From Larix kaempferi (lineage: Eukaryota; Streptophyta; Pinopsida; Pinales; Pinaceae), in NCBI GenBank assembly GCA_027924585.1, contig BSBM01001719.1:11923001-11987000 (forward strand): DNA of 64,000 bases. The letters are read 5' to 3'. Both the position numbers and the translations under genes were made by a program. Positions 1 to 11,660 of this stretch are shown here, piece after piece (position 1 is the first letter of the stretch; each line of letters begins with the position of its first letter). The notes under the pieces are model-generated. The model had not been told where the DNA came from and did no database searches. It saw nothing but the letters and a program-made list of their open reading frames with translations.

Positions 1-1133
1 TCACTGGTGTAGCCTTCAGGGCTTCTTCCAAGTCCAAGAGCCATTGTGGTTCTACCACTTTTTCTTCAAATTCAGTAAGAAATGTATCCAAATTGGGCAA
101 TCCCTCGTATGTCGGTAGCACACACTCTTCTTTGGCTACCCTTCGCAACGACTAAGTAATCCTTGCACACCTCCTAAATAACACCTCATGCAGCCGGTTC
201 TGCCAATTTTCAAGTGCTTCATCTAAATCTGATGATGCTGAACTACTACTACACCACCCTAATTCTCCATCCGCAGTAGGGTTGATGTAATATTCGGAAA
301 TTTTGTAGAGATTATCCCATCCCTCGGTGAACCCATCCCTCGGTGAACTCATCCCTCGACGGCTCTACATACCTTTGTCCTTCCGCAGGATCCAGAGGTA
401 CGACAACCCTTATCTCTCAATTCTCGAATGACATAATTCTTTTCTTGAAGTTGATAATATCTTGATAATCCATCGCCCAGTCTATCGCTAGCAGCACTAG
501 GTAGGGGCTGGTATTGTCCACAATTTCAATCACATCAAAATATGCATAAGTCTTGAGGCCCTCAATCTCAACAGGGACTTGGCATAACCGACCGATTGGG
601 GTAACCTTACTTTGGTTGGCTAGAAACAGTTGGACAAGGGACCAGGCCAACTGTGGCTTCCCCATCGTTTCCCACGTCTGTTTGGTCAGGATGTTCACAT
701 CCGAACCCAAGTCCAAAATAATGGATTCGACATCGAATGCTCTGATCTGCGCAGACATCCGTATCTCTCGTCCTTTTTTTCTCTTATGTATGTGATTGAC
801 CTTCCGCTCCAGCCGTGCACCCTCCCATCGATGCGGCAAGTTGGATATTTTTTCCAATGCATCCTGATCTTTTGCTAGCTCCAGGAAACTCTCCAAAAAG
901 GATCTTAAGGTGTTTTCCTTTCTCTATGAATTCATTGTGTCGAATATCTGTGGCATGTCATGTATAACTACTTCATGTTGAAGAGGTGGTTTCCTCAACT
1001 GTCTTATTGCTTCCTGTGCTTTCAGAAAAATGTCCCTTTCTATTTTCGCATCAAATGTGACTTGTTTCCTTATTGTTGGTCGGACGCTAGTCTGTGACCT
1101 ATCAGCCACTGTCACAGCTCCTCCTCGAGTCAC
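1..1133 (-). pseudogene. Gypsy gag-pol fragment: retroviral-type aspartic protease and linker
   Basis: An open stretch at 896-417 encodes a pepsin-like retroelement protease. It has a V-E-S-I-I-L-D-L-G-S-D-V-N core, where the usual D-S/T-G is D-L-G, followed by the flap region (PIGRLCQVPVEIEGL) and the second conserved strand (LLAIDWAM). The family would cleave the Gag-Pol polyprotein in the virus-like particle. The piece at 1133-924 (MTRGGAVTVADRS) is the spacer between knuckles and protease. The piece at 352-152 and on to base 1 is the acidic linker before RT. Stops and frame changes separate the pieces. The D-L-G substitution may itself be inactivating. Confidence 0.8.
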
Positions 1134-1964
1134 TATTCTGACAGTTGCACTTTGACTTCTAAATTCTGCTGAGATCTTCTATACTGCTGGTGAATTCTGA
1201 CTCTGATTTTGATTTTACGGAGGTGGGGGAAGGTTCTTAGTTTGCCATTTCGCAATGAGTTTAGGACAATATTCAACCCCATGGTCCACAGCGCTGCAAT
1301 AAGTGCATTATGGTGTTGGATTCAGAAAATCCCTCTGATAATTCCCCCGCTTCCCACAATTCTAACATATGATGGGTCCACGACCTCATCCAATAGCTCC
1401 TCCTCGGTCGGCAGCAGCACCTCAGCCATCGCTGAACCCCCCTATGAATCCTCTTCGCAATGGCCCATATGGAGGGTACTGCGAATGAGCATAATGTGGC
1501 TGCATACATTGCAGTTGACCGTATTGTGGTTGTTGAAATTTGTGTTGAGGATATATATGTCAGTTGACCATACTGTAACTTACCATACTGCAGCTGCTCA
1601 TACTACAGTTGTGGAATATATTGAGGTTTCAGTTGACTATACTGATGTTTTTGTTGTATCGATGGATGCTCTTCTCCCTTCCTGAAGTATGTATCTGCAG
1701 TCCTCTCTTGGAGTAGGTCGTAAGCTCGGCATTCTTTCTCATTGTGACCAACCGATCAACAGAACTTGCAATATAAGTTCTCTAGTTTCGACACCATCTT
1801 CTACATGTACACACATTCTTCCGGCCGATGTCCTCTCGAGTGACAGATGCGACACCAAGGAAACCCTCCCTGACTGAGCATATTTTGTGCACCTGATTGC
1901 AAATATTCCCAAAATTATGGGCACTGATCCTTGTGGTGTCCTTCCATCCTGCATCTAGTGCACC
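1134..1964 (-). pseudogene. Gypsy gag C-terminus: three CCHC zinc knuckles and Gln-rich spacer
   Basis: Three C-X2-C-X4-H-X4-C knuckles lie in one minus-strand frame at 1962-1921, 1854-1813 and 1770-1729. They bind genomic RNA in this family's Gag. A TAA follows knuckle 1, and a TGA falls inside knuckle 3 between its second Cys and the His. Downstream (about 1690-1210) is a Gln/Tyr-rich low-complexity spacer, whose antisense gives a long but meaningless plus-strand ORF. The first Cys codon of knuckle 1 is the target site of the insertion at 1965-5471, so gag is physically split here and resumes at 5472. Confidence 0.75.
1960..1964. repeat. Target-site duplication GCACC (left)
   Basis: Direct repeat flanking the 1965-5471 insertion. 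Its partner is at 5472-5476. Confidence 0.8.
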
Positions 1965-4900
1965 TGTAACCTACCTAGTACTTGAAAATAATTATGTTTG
2001 GGAAAAACATTATGATAAACCTTTATTATAAATTTTTGTATTAAATGACCAGGGTGGTCATGGATGACTATAATTGAATAATATTATTATTTAATAAATA
2101 AAAAAATGGGAGACACTCACCCAAGGAGGCTGTTGAAGAGTGTTCACTAGCCCAGTAGGAGGAATGGAATATGGGGTAGGAGGCAAAGGACAAGTGGCAG
2201 CACCTGCAATAAATTCCTAGTTGTTTCCATGTGGCAACTACCCTAAAATTTTGGTCATAACTCCCTAGGGTGGTGGAGGCTAAGCAGTGGGCTCATTATT
2301 ATGAAACTGGCCACTAAATACCTAGGCACTCTTTAAAAGAAGAAATCGAACTTGAGTAGTGGGCACGAATTTCCCAGAGGGGAACTGATTTGACCCTGTG
2401 GTGTTAGAACTGATCCCATAGGAGGTTGGATTAGGGTTACCTAGTGAAGGAATTGCTAGAGTAAGTCTGTTGGATTTTACTGCAACATGCAGAGCAGAAG
2501 TATGGCAGCAAGTCTATTTGATTGCTGAGATTCATAGATTGTCAGGATCCTACCAGATTCTTTTTCCTGGTGGTTTAGTGAACAGGCTCGGGGGTCCTAG
2601 AGAGAAAGTAACCTTGGATGCTCTACTGGAGAAGTTTGGGAGGAACAACACTCCCTGGGTGTTGTCCACCCTATCACTATCAGGTTCAACTTACTTATGC
2701 ATCTTGTCTAAGTTTTATTACTGTTTTAAAAATGCAAGAAATGAATTAGGGTATTTTGAATCTTAATCTGTTTTAAGCATTTAGTTTATTTTCAAATATC
2801 TACCTGTATTTTTCCTTCCATCTATAGGATGGTGTACTCCAGTACATGTATGCTCATTGAACTAGAGCTATAATATTTATATATGTTATGAGAGACTGGC
2901 TATATACATGCAGATATAAATATTTATATAATTACATCTGTTATGAAATATCTCTGCTATACACCTGCATACGTATGTGTACTTATAATCATATATGTTA
3001 CAGTTAGAAATTTATTGCATGCTAAGGTATGGTAGTTAAAATATGAATATATCTGAGAAATCAACTATGTTACAAAAAACAAAGGCATATTTTCTTACAT
3101 AGAAGTAATCATTCTTTTCCAATGTGTATTCTTACATACAAGTTAGTTTCTTCACTTCTATGTATTTTAAATAATTTCATTTACAATTCTAAAATTAAAA
3201 CATGGATGCATACATGCACTGCTTATCAGCTGCAAAATATTCATTTGAATACACAGAAATTTGAAAGAGAAATATAGGCATTTCATTATTTTCTATCTAT
3301 TTACATTGTTATAAGCATCAAAAGTCGTGTAGTAAATTACACAACCATGTTTTTGTTGTTGTCTCTTAAACATTGTTCTAGTTTAGACCTAATGTTAAGA
3401 CTCTGAGTAATTACCCTAGGTTACGGTACTTGCTCTGTTCGAAACCCTGACCTATTTGTGTCGTGTAAGTCTAGATTTTGGCTTGACATAACCACGAAAC
3501 TACCTTCCCAGGTCAAAGCAGGTTTTGAACCCCTTTTACTATCTTCTCAATCCACTAACTAAGTTTTAGTCTGGAAACCCTAATATCTACTTAATCCACA
3601 AAAGTTCCCCAAACCATAGTATTCTCGGCAAGAACAAAAGTGTTTTAGTGACTTTATTCTGGACCGAACCCTCTCTAATTAAAATCCATCCTACAACGAA
3701 ACCAAAGGACAAAATTTAACTATAGAGATGACAAGTAATAATACTTTCGGTGTTTCACTAAAACCCTTGCATGGTTGTAATCACGTTATTTTTGGGCACA
3801 AAGGTTTTAACACAGTAAAACGACGAGCCTCCTATTTCCCACCAACCCAACAGTTTTAAGTGGATACTGTCGCAGCAACGCTAAGCGCAAAGGAAGCTAA
3901 GGGTACTCCATGTGCAGGGTTAAGGTAAGCCACAGTTTAATTTAAATGCCGAACCCTTTGTATTATCTGTGAATCATTCAAATCCTAGCAACGGGCCTCA
4001 CGGCCAAGCCTTAAAAATTCCAGAGGCAGCCTTAGGGTCTTGCCTCGTTATTCAAAACGGTTTTATGTTATACACAGGGTTACAAATCCTGAAAATAATT
4101 GGAGTTTCGCACCATTACAAACATTAAAGATTTCAAGCCAAACAATACAAGTACCCAGCGAATTTAACGCTTGGGGAAACCACATTGGTTTCGTAAATGC
4201 CAAAAATGCTTAACAGGAAACCACATATTACAAATTACACAGAGTCGATCAAATGCATAACTTTTTGCCCATAAAATGAGTTCTTCATTAGTTTAAACAA
4301 AGGAAATTACAGTCCACATTTTACAAAATGAAACCCTTCTATGTAAACCTTAATCGATGGGCTATGTGGCCCGTCCAACCTCACCGCCAAACTCACATTC
4401 TGGAGGCACGGCTAAAATCCCTCAGCACTCAGAGCGGACAAGGGGACAAAGGTTACCACCGAGACTTACCAGGTCACCCAAATCTGTAGTACTGGAATCC
4501 CCTTGGTTTCCTCTTAACAGCCATCACTCAAGAGCAATGTAGCCCTGCGAAGAGAAAGCCACAATTGGGTTAAACCTTAAACCATGAAAACATTAATGCC
4601 AAACTTAAAACGTTATGAAAAATTGTAACAGCAATCGAATGAATTCCAGGAGTGGGAGGACGACTCACAGACAGAGAGGCGGCCGAGAGGCCAAGTTTCC
4701 CCCTCACGAAACCGTTCGAATGGTTGCAATACAAGAAAAACCCTCGTTTTTGCTAGGGTTGTCCAAAGGAACTCGCCACTTGGCATCACGACATTGGGAA
4801 CGTTGTTCCCCATTAGCAATTTGATACTTACCCTTACGTTATAGTCTTGGGCCGTTTCATGTGTAGGCGCGGGGTCAACACTCTAAGTGTTATCCCTTGG

Positions 4901-5471
4901 ATTTCGCACAAAACCTTGGTTACAAACCCTTAGTTCTTGGGAAATACTCGTAACCCATTATATTATAGCATGACCACCCCATCACCAATGATATATGTTC
5001 CTGATTTTAAACTTAGGCCCACCTTATCCTCATGCACCCAACATAAATTAACAAGGCATGAAGAAAATCGCCATTACACATATAACGCATGAATATAATT
5101 CTCTTACATAAATCTGGAGGTATGTCTTTTAATTTTAAGAGCAATAGACCTATAAACCTGGTCACATAACAATAATAAAAGCCTTAGCAATAAGCTAAGT
5201 AAGCATTAGATAACAACACATGTCCCCTTTCCTATAGCATGTAAGAAGACAATCATGGCCAAGCAAGTAGGCAATTAAGCAATTAATACAACAATCAAAC
5301 ATAGAATTATGTTGCTAAGTCAAGACATAATTATACCCTGATGTTATGGTCGCATTTGTTATCATTCAAGATGCATACTTTAAGTGGTGAGATTAATTAT
5401 TTTCATGTTAGCACAATAATTATTGACTTATATAAAAAAAAATTTAATTTTGCGATTATGGGGAGGTTACA
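1965..5471. mobile_element. 3.5-kb TG...CA insertion, probable giant solo LTR or non-autonomous LTR element
   Basis: The ends are TGTAACC at 1965 and GGTTACA at 5471, a 7-bp terminal inverted match of LTR type. Both flanks carry the 5-bp direct repeat GCACC (1960-1964 and 5472-5476). Removing 1965-5471 plus one repeat rejoins the gag frame of the host gypsy element across the first Cys of its zinc knuckle. I see no second internal copy of the end sequence, no gag or pol, and no ORF above 100 aa that I recognise. A solo LTR therefore fits best, and a large retrotransposon derivative is the alternative. On the minus strand the end reads TGTAACCTCCCC, resembling the TGTAATAYCCC ends of LTRs further right in the window. 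Orientation is not fixed. Confidence 0.75.
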
Positions 5472-5476
5472 GCACC
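5472..5476. repeat. Target-site duplication GCACC (right)
   Basis: Right partner of the repeat at 1960-1964. Confidence 0.8.
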
Positions 5477-6428
5477 AAACATCTTCGCGAGCCTCTTTCC
5501 ATTTCTTCATGTCTTGTAGTTGAATCATCAAGTTTTCCAGCTGTGCTTGTATTCGATCCATGCCCAAACCTATTTCCTCGATAGGTGAAGCCTCCATCTT
5601 CATTGTGATCTCCAGCACTTCTTCCTGAGTCGCTACCTTCTGTTGCATCAGTGGCCCACGAATGTGTGGGACCAACCCAGCAATAAACGATTCTTTGTGT
5701 TGCATATCATTCATCCCAAAACTCACCTTCGCCATTAGTGTTTTGTATCGCTGGTCAAAGTCCCATACTGACTCATTGGGAAATTAGTTGATTTCTTTGA
5801 GCTTAGTAATGTACTACGACTCATATTTTGGCTTTCTGGATTCATCGATCATCCCTGCTTTGATCTCTGGAAATGTTTTACACAGAGTTCCTGTCGGTAC
5901 CTTAGTAAACTTCATATACCAATCTAGCGCACGGCCCCTAAGGGTCGTCGTTATTTGTCCCTTATTTATATCTTCATCATGGACCTGCTTCACATAAAAA
6001 CCAGTATTGCTCGGGATCCTCGGTCCTATTACCTTGGAAGGTTGGCATCTTCACTTCGTCACCCGCCATTGTTGTACTTCTACTATTATTGTTTATTAGT
6101 GTGCTACTCTTACTACTGTTCTGGCACGTAGGACATCTCTACAAATATTTTCTTTTATCAAATTCTAAGTAGTGTGTGGAGTTGAAGGTACGTCGTAGCT
6201 TAGGGTCTGTCCTTCTTCAAATTTTGGGGTAGCATGTTCAGTTTCTTCGTCGCAGTAATTTTGTTTCCTCCCTTGTGGTCCTGTTTCGCAGTCTTTTGTT
6301 CTGGTCCTCTCAGGAGACTCTCTCTCAATCCTCCTCTTCTTCTCAGGACGTTGGAATATCACCCCACTCCTCAAGGTACAACACTCTTCGCCAGCTTCCC
6401 TTAAAAATTCATCGTCACTCATGTCCAT
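5472..6428 (-). pseudogene. Gypsy gag core and N-terminus
   Basis: Minus-strand reading gives an acidic N-terminal segment (6428-6165, starting MDMSDDEFLREAGEE), then a broken capsid-like region, then a clear gag end at 5735-5472. That end has the hydrophobic FIAGLVPHIRGPL stretch, a predicted helix (VLEITMKMEASP) and an amphipathic GMDRIQAQLENLMIQLQDMKK coiled-coil-like tail. The family's Gag forms the particle shell and leads into the zinc knuckles, which here resume at 1962 beyond the insertion. Several stops and frame changes lie in 5740-6160. The call rests on order, the heptad pattern and continuity with the knuckles. Confidence 0.6.
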
Positions 6429-6721
6429 ATACCCCGCATCTTTCTACCGGACCCGCATCCATGCGGTACCCACAACTTCCGCACACTGATCTTCTACTCG
6501 TCGGAGTTCATCCTTAATATTCCCTTTTCACGTACGAGCATCTTAATCCACAGTTTCAACGACATCAGGAATATCCCCCTAGGTCCTTTGAAAAAATTCC
6601 TCTCTGCATCATTGTATGATTTGATCGTGTCCACAACAAACTCAGTGATGTATCCTTCTAAGATACAATCTACCCAAAAGTCAATAGCTCGTGATACCTT
6701 ATTGTCGACCCGTTTCAGCTA

Positions 6722-7142
6722 TCAAATTAATTCTGGAGTCCAATGGTCCAACTCAATCTTTTGGAAATGGTTCTTCTGAAATGTTAGTTGCTCCAACCAC
6801 TCGTGCAGCAGTACTAGGAATTTGCAGAAGAATATCTCATGGATATTCGAATAAATGTGCTTTTGCAACCAACTGCTTAATGTCTGTCCCGGGTTTTTCT
6901 TTTCTCCTTCTGCGAATTCTTCTGGTATCTTATCAAACCAGTCTTGGATCTCCAGTTTCATCGAGTGCCACAGCATGTCCTTATTTTTCTCCTTCAAGGT
7001 CCTGGCAATGAAACCATTTGTTGACACAGCGGCTATCGACAGGGGTTCGCTTCGCACTATTGTCAACAAACTCAATCAAACACCCTTAAGCACCGGCCCA
7101 GAAAGGTTCTACCCTTTCCAGCAACACCCATGGGGCGGGTGA
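6722..7142 (-). pseudogene. Leader ORF upstream of gag in the gypsy element
   Basis: A 117-codon open frame (7075-6722) lies between the LTR region and gag. It is rich in charged and aromatic residues (EIQDWFDKIPEEFAEGEKK, LHEWLEQLTFQKNHFQKIELDHW). Some plant gypsy lineages carry an extra ORF in this position. I do not recognise a domain and assign no function. Frames further upstream to 7142 look like the same ORF after a shift. It could be an N-terminal extension of gag instead. Confidence 0.45.
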
Positions 7143-7738
7143 AGTCTCACCCGAGATGATTAAGGGGGCTACAGTAACCAAGTTTCCGCAGTGGGGGAAG
7201 GACATGCAAGCACTTCAACTCTATCGCACTAGAAACCAGAGATTTAGATTCGCATACATTTATATATTCATCATTCGCAGAAATGATACATAATGGACAT
7301 TCGCATCAACATAGTTAAACTGATCATTCACATCAACAGCAACTACCAAACCACAGAGTTTTAAACATATCGCAAATACTCATCATCTAACAAAAACAGA
7401 GACAAAAGATATAACCATAATCGAACATCTTCATGCATTCATCAAAACCTGTGGTATAACCTTCGCAGAAACAGTCAAAACATCTTATCGTGGATACAAC
7501 ACAGTTCAAAACAGCTCATTCTCCGATTCAACTATGATCAAGCTGATCTAAGATGCCCTTAGGGTTACAATCATATTCCTATTTATATGATACTAAATGG
7601 TTACAAAACGGTCCACATGAACCATTTCTAACTAACTAAACCACTTTCACACTTTCGTCGGCTTTTTGTTCTCTGCGAATGGACCTTTCTTCCACGAATG
7701 GTCCTTCTTCGCACTGCCGGCTTCTGCACTTCATGCAG
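7143..7738 (-). repeat. Probable 5' LTR of the gypsy element, with TATA-like site
   Basis: This AT-rich stretch without an ORF sits between the leader ORF and the interrupted copia sequence. On the minus strand it holds a TATA-like TATAAATA at 7587-7580 and a candidate LTR start TGCATGAAG at about 7738. The 3' LTR lies outside the window, so the ends cannot be confirmed by a repeat pair. Confidence 0.45.
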
Positions 7739-7739
7739 A

Positions 7740-7990
7740 CTAATCCCATGCCAACACTATCTCTTGAAGTGTGTCTAGCCACTGGATCAAACATCTCGTC
7801 ATGATCCTCTCCCTCTTTCTAAGAGAATCCTCCAGCCACGATCCTTCCTTTGTACTTTTATAGTATGTTTTATTTGTAAGTCTTCTTGTTGAACAGTCAT
7901 CACTTTTTCTTTGGAACAAGTGTTCATCGTCCTTCTTTTGTAGATCATAGCACATGATCTTTCCTACAAATCAAATTCAAGTACATGATT
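7740..7990 (-). pseudogene. Copia pol fragment at the start of reverse transcriptase
   Basis: Minus-strand codons at the left end read F-D-P-V-A-R-H-T-S, the counterpart of F-A-P-V-A-R-Y-T-S in the RT of the other copia copy (about 36150). The upstream piece (CYDLQKKDDEHLF) matches the segment just after 35900 there. The frame is broken and the gene stops abruptly at the gypsy boundary near 7739. It covers only the first RT block, with no catalytic YVDD. Confidence 0.55.
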
Positions 7991-10425
7991 AGTAACACTT
8001 CGTAATTATCAACTCATGTTGACATTTCAATGATAACCTATTATGCATATTGATATGATTCACATAGTTATGCAACTATCTTGACCAATACTTTGGCACA
8101 ACACTTTTCCATATCCTTTATGCATACAGTGGCTATCTAGATGCCTTCCATCTCTACCATAACATACTATCAAGAGCGTGCACAGCTCCTAGCATGTTAT
8201 CAAAGAGGTTTCATTCTAGACAAGCAACAATGGAATGTTTGTCCAACTTACCCCATCATATGCATATTAGTAGTATATTGTTCAATGGTATATGAATGCT
8301 TAAACTATGCATGATATATTTCCTGATTCTAGGAATACAAATATGCATACAACTATTACGAGCAATATCATTAACTGTTCAAAGATTCAAGAAGTAATTC
8401 AAATAACAACTCAAATACTTATCTTTTATGTTCGTGTGGTTTCCTCCCTCTTGATCTCTATTTTCCCTTTATGATAGCATCATGATTATATGTCTTTGAA
8501 CTTCTATCCATCATGTACCACTACGCATGCTTAAGTGTGCACTAGTTTCATCATTGTGTCATCCTCAAGATCTCATACATAATCATACATTCATTAGTAT
8601 AATCTCAATACTATCAAAACATTATAATCCTAAATAATCTTAAACATGTATGGTCATGATCATTTCATACACAAGTAATTTATCACAAGTGTTAGTATTC
8701 GAGGTTTCAGGGAGTAGTTCTTTTACTCATGCATATTATTATTTGACCATAGGACTCTTCTAGTTTGTCATATCATTAATCAAACTAAGAAACATAATAT
8801 GCATAAACCCTTGATTACTTAAACTTCTAACTTCAAGAATAATCATTATCAATCATATAAAAGTATACTTATCTAAGATCCTAACACAAAGTAGGATTCT
8901 TACTCTATATAGGAAAACATACCTGGATTAGCATGCTTTCTAGTTATGTCTAACATACTCAAACAATATCTTCTTTGTTCTCTTCAATGATTTAGAGACC
9001 TTGTGCTAGTAACCTGCGTATCTCATAAGTTAACATAGTAGAACCAAATCATACATACCTCATAAGTAGAGCTTCTATGTGATCAAATACTATGGATGAG
9101 TCTTTGTCTCCATGTCATCATGGTCATATATTCTTGATCTAGAACTTTATTTATCTTTCTTGATGTACCTTTCATGTTAGCAGACAACATCATCTTCATA
9201 CAACACCACAAGTGCATTAGTACAATCATAAGTGTCATAACCCTAACCAATGAATGTCTTCTATCATTCACATGCATTCATACTTTTACTAAGGTGATTG
9301 GAAAAGTTTAAAATTAATCATGATTGTACTAACCTCAATAATATGAATACAAACATATCATGAACTTAATCATCAAATAAATGAAATAGATTTCAAAACA
9401 TACCTGCATCTCCTCAAGTCATACCTATCGAGATTGCTTGTAGTATTTTCTATAAGGGTAAAACCCTAATCATACACATTATATCACTTGTAAACATCTT
9501 ATATATGTTCATGGTTCTAGGATGATATAATATCAGTGCCATTTAAACCTCCTTCATTGCTTCCCTATGAGTCTCCCAACTTTGCTAGGATTTCTTCTTA
9601 CTTGGAAACCCTAATTTTCAATCTCCTTCCTCCCACAACATTTTGATGGAAGATTAATATCTATGATGAATGGATTCCAAATCCATTTTCAAAGTTTCCA
9701 ATGTTGCATCAGGTGTCTCCAACATTTTATCAGTTCATGCCATACCTAAAAAATTGAAAACCCTAAGTGAGAAATTCTTCCTCCTCTTCTTTGATTTCCT
9801 CCGTTGAGCCATTTTAGATTTGCAATATTGTTTCTGGTGTATCTCTGAAATTCCAGATCCCCAGGGTCTAAACATTTGTCCTGTGGTATCCTGACCTGTC
9901 ACATTTCCAATCCCATAGGTTTGAGCTTCATGGGATTCTCCATCAGAGATATATTCTATGTTTCCCAACATGAACTATTTATGGGATGAAATAGCATAGA
10001 GAAATTGTACGGCATGCCACGTGTCATTGTTTCAACTTCGGCCTCTAATACTCAAACCTGTGAAACTACATTCTGTGCCATAAATTTCACTTTTTACTTA
10101 ATTCCATTTGGGGATTCCTAGCCCGATATATGACCTTTTTTCCTAGGTCACCTATTTAGGGCTGCATTCTGGAAAAGGCAGAAACCCTAACTTGTACAGA
10201 TCATATCTCACAAAGTACAACAAATCTGAGGCTGAAACTCGGACACAAGGTACAAGAACATGTCATATTTGTCCTGTCCACGTTTCATATCCTGAACCTT
10301 CTCCAAAAGTTATTTATAGTGAAATTTCCATGATGACTAGGTTATTCTATACAAAGCCCTAGCTTTCAAATTGTCGCAAGTGAAACAAGTGTCGTAAATG
10401 CCATACATTTCCTTCCTTCAGGATA

Positions 10426-10437
10426 GCTCTGATACCA
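10426..10437 (-). promoter_or_regulatory. Primer-binding site, tRNA-iMet type
   Basis: On the minus strand the 12 bases TGGTATCAGAGC directly follow the LTR end. This is the usual complement to the 3' end of plant initiator tRNA-Met and primes minus-strand DNA synthesis in copia elements. Confidence 0.85.
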
Positions 10438-11034
10438 TGTTAAAATTCAATATGATAATATAGATAACATCAGTATTCAATTCAATTTCACAACAATAGC
10501 ATATACAGGATCACCGAAAGAAAAACAAGCATAGCATAAACATAAGAGACACAAATTTGTCCTAGGAAACCCTCTAGAGGAAGAAAACCCAGCAAAACTT
10601 CCTCAATATGGATGATCAAAAGTACAAATACAAAACCCCAAACAAGTGCTCCTTCTCCTTGCAGATATATCTCTCTGTCTCCTATGCAAATTACACAAGT
10701 GATTATGTGTGTGAATGAATGAATAAATGAGAGAGCCTAGCTCTCTATTTATACATTCACTTTCACTTTAATTTTACAACTTGACATGTCGGCCTCAACT
10801 AAATTTACCATTCAAATAATGTTGACTGGGATGACTCCTCTAGGGGACTTAAAAACCCCATTACATTTTACTCTAGGGGGATCTATTGCCCCGACTTACA
10901 AGGGAGGATTTACCTCAATGACTTTACATAACCAAATACAATAATAACATCCTGATGGAGGAATAAAACATCTCCGAATAAATTACAATAATAAAATACA
11001 ATAGAATATTCTTCTAAGTTACAATATTTCAACA
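10438..11034 (-). repeat. Copia 5' LTR (597 bp)
   Basis: On the minus strand it begins TGTTGAAATATTG and ends TTTAACA directly before the PBS, giving TGTTRAA terminal inverted repeats. It contains a TATA box and an R-type hairpin near 10725-10753. Its sequence differs clearly from the LTRs at 16744 and 38885, but the layout is the same, so it belongs to a related subfamily. The target repeat cannot be tested because the other end is outside the window. Confidence 0.8.
10725..10753 (-). promoter_or_regulatory. LTR TATA box followed by stem-loop
   Basis: Minus strand: TATAAATA (10753-10746) runs straight into a stem formed by AAATAGAGAGC and GCTCTCTCATTT around a 3-base loop. This matches the position of the hairpin in the other copia LTRs. 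Confidence 0.6.
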
Positions 11035-11041
11035 CAAGGGA

Positions 11042-11660
11042 GGTTGGTATAAAGACACTATGGAATGGTTAAACCATTGGGAGATCGATGAAAATGTCAT
11101 TCTACAAAATATTCATTACAGCAAAAATATTTTTACTTCTAAGTTTAAAGAGAAAATGTGGTGCGATAAGGGTATAAAGGTTAAAAAAATTGAAATATTA
11201 TAAGGAGGTCGTTAAACCTAATCTAGAATATTAAAAGTACCTCTATGTATTGACTAGTTCAAAGTAAAAAATTAATATAGCCAAAATAAGAACAAACTCT
11301 CATGAGATCCATAGTGAAACAAGGCGTTGAACAGTTCCTAAAATTATGTGGGCGAAAAGAATTTGCCATCTCTATGAGACTATGAGCATTGAAAATGAAA
11401 ATCACTTTCTCTTAGAGTGTCCCATGTACAACCATATTATATTTTAGTTTCATAATCTTTGTTGCAATACAGACCTTCCTAACCTTCTTATAAGCCAGAA
11501 TTATGGTGAACTCGGAACGCTTGTCCTCAATATTTTTGAGCATATGAATACAACTTTAAAACAAACCAAATAATTTTTCATAAGGTCCAATAGACCAAAG
11601 TAGGTCTCAGTGGGCGTTAACAACTATCATCATCATCATTATCATCGTCATCATCAATAA
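11042..11660 (+). pseudogene. LINE-like element, C-terminal pol fragment and 3' tail
   Basis: In plus-strand frames the translation contains KIRTNSHEIHSETRR, then an R-I-C-H motif, then N-E-N-H-F-L-L-E-C-P-M-Y. This resembles the H/C zinc-binding tail found after RT in some non-LTR elements. About 180 residues can be followed with three stops and at least one shift. Upstream reads W-L-N-H-W-E-I-D-E-N-V. After the coding remnant comes an ATC-rich simple repeat at about 11624-11657, which could be the 3' tail. Only the last part is present, as expected from 5' truncation. Motif recall is the only support, and no RT core is in the window. Confidence 0.45.

Larger units (their letters stand above)
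1..7738 (-). mobile_element. Ty3/gypsy LTR retrotransposon, 5' part (element 1), decayed
   Basis: Read on the minus strand, the order is LTR-like region (about 7738-7143), leader ORF, acidic gag N-terminus, gag core, three CCHC zinc knuckles, Gln-rich spacer, aspartic protease and a linker that runs off the window at base 1. RT, integrase and the 3' LTR would lie to the left, outside the window. The reading frame is broken by many stops and shifts, so this is a pseudogenised copy. Bases 1965-5471 are a later insertion. The right boundary was set at the TG...-type LTR start on the minus strand (TGCATGAAG) and is the least certain point. The element appears to sit inside the pol region of the copia element at 7739-11034. 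Confidence 0.75.
7739..11034 (-). mobile_element. Ty1/copia element, 5' part (LTR, PBS, long leader, edge of RT)
   Basis: On the minus strand: LTR 11034-10438, primer-binding site 10437-10426, a leader of more than 2 kb without recognisable gag, and then the beginning of pol at about 7950, where it is cut by the gypsy element. The leader matches that of the copia element at 16744-39584. The segment around 10010-10080 corresponds to 17780-17830, and the segment around 8640 corresponds to the junction that the other copy has lost to a gypsy insertion. The remainder of this copy would lie left of base 1, past the inserted gypsy. The leader here (7960-10425) shows no convincing ORF. Confidence 0.75.

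Noticed and set aside
1209-1685. 158-codon plus-strand ORF
   Set aside because: Antisense shadow of the Gln/Tyr-rich gag spacer of the minus-strand gypsy element.
10426-10437. Possible tRNA gene at the tRNA-like sequence
   Set aside because: Only 12 bases match the initiator tRNA 3' end, as a primer-binding site. No cloverleaf surrounds it. The same holds for 17401 and 57096.
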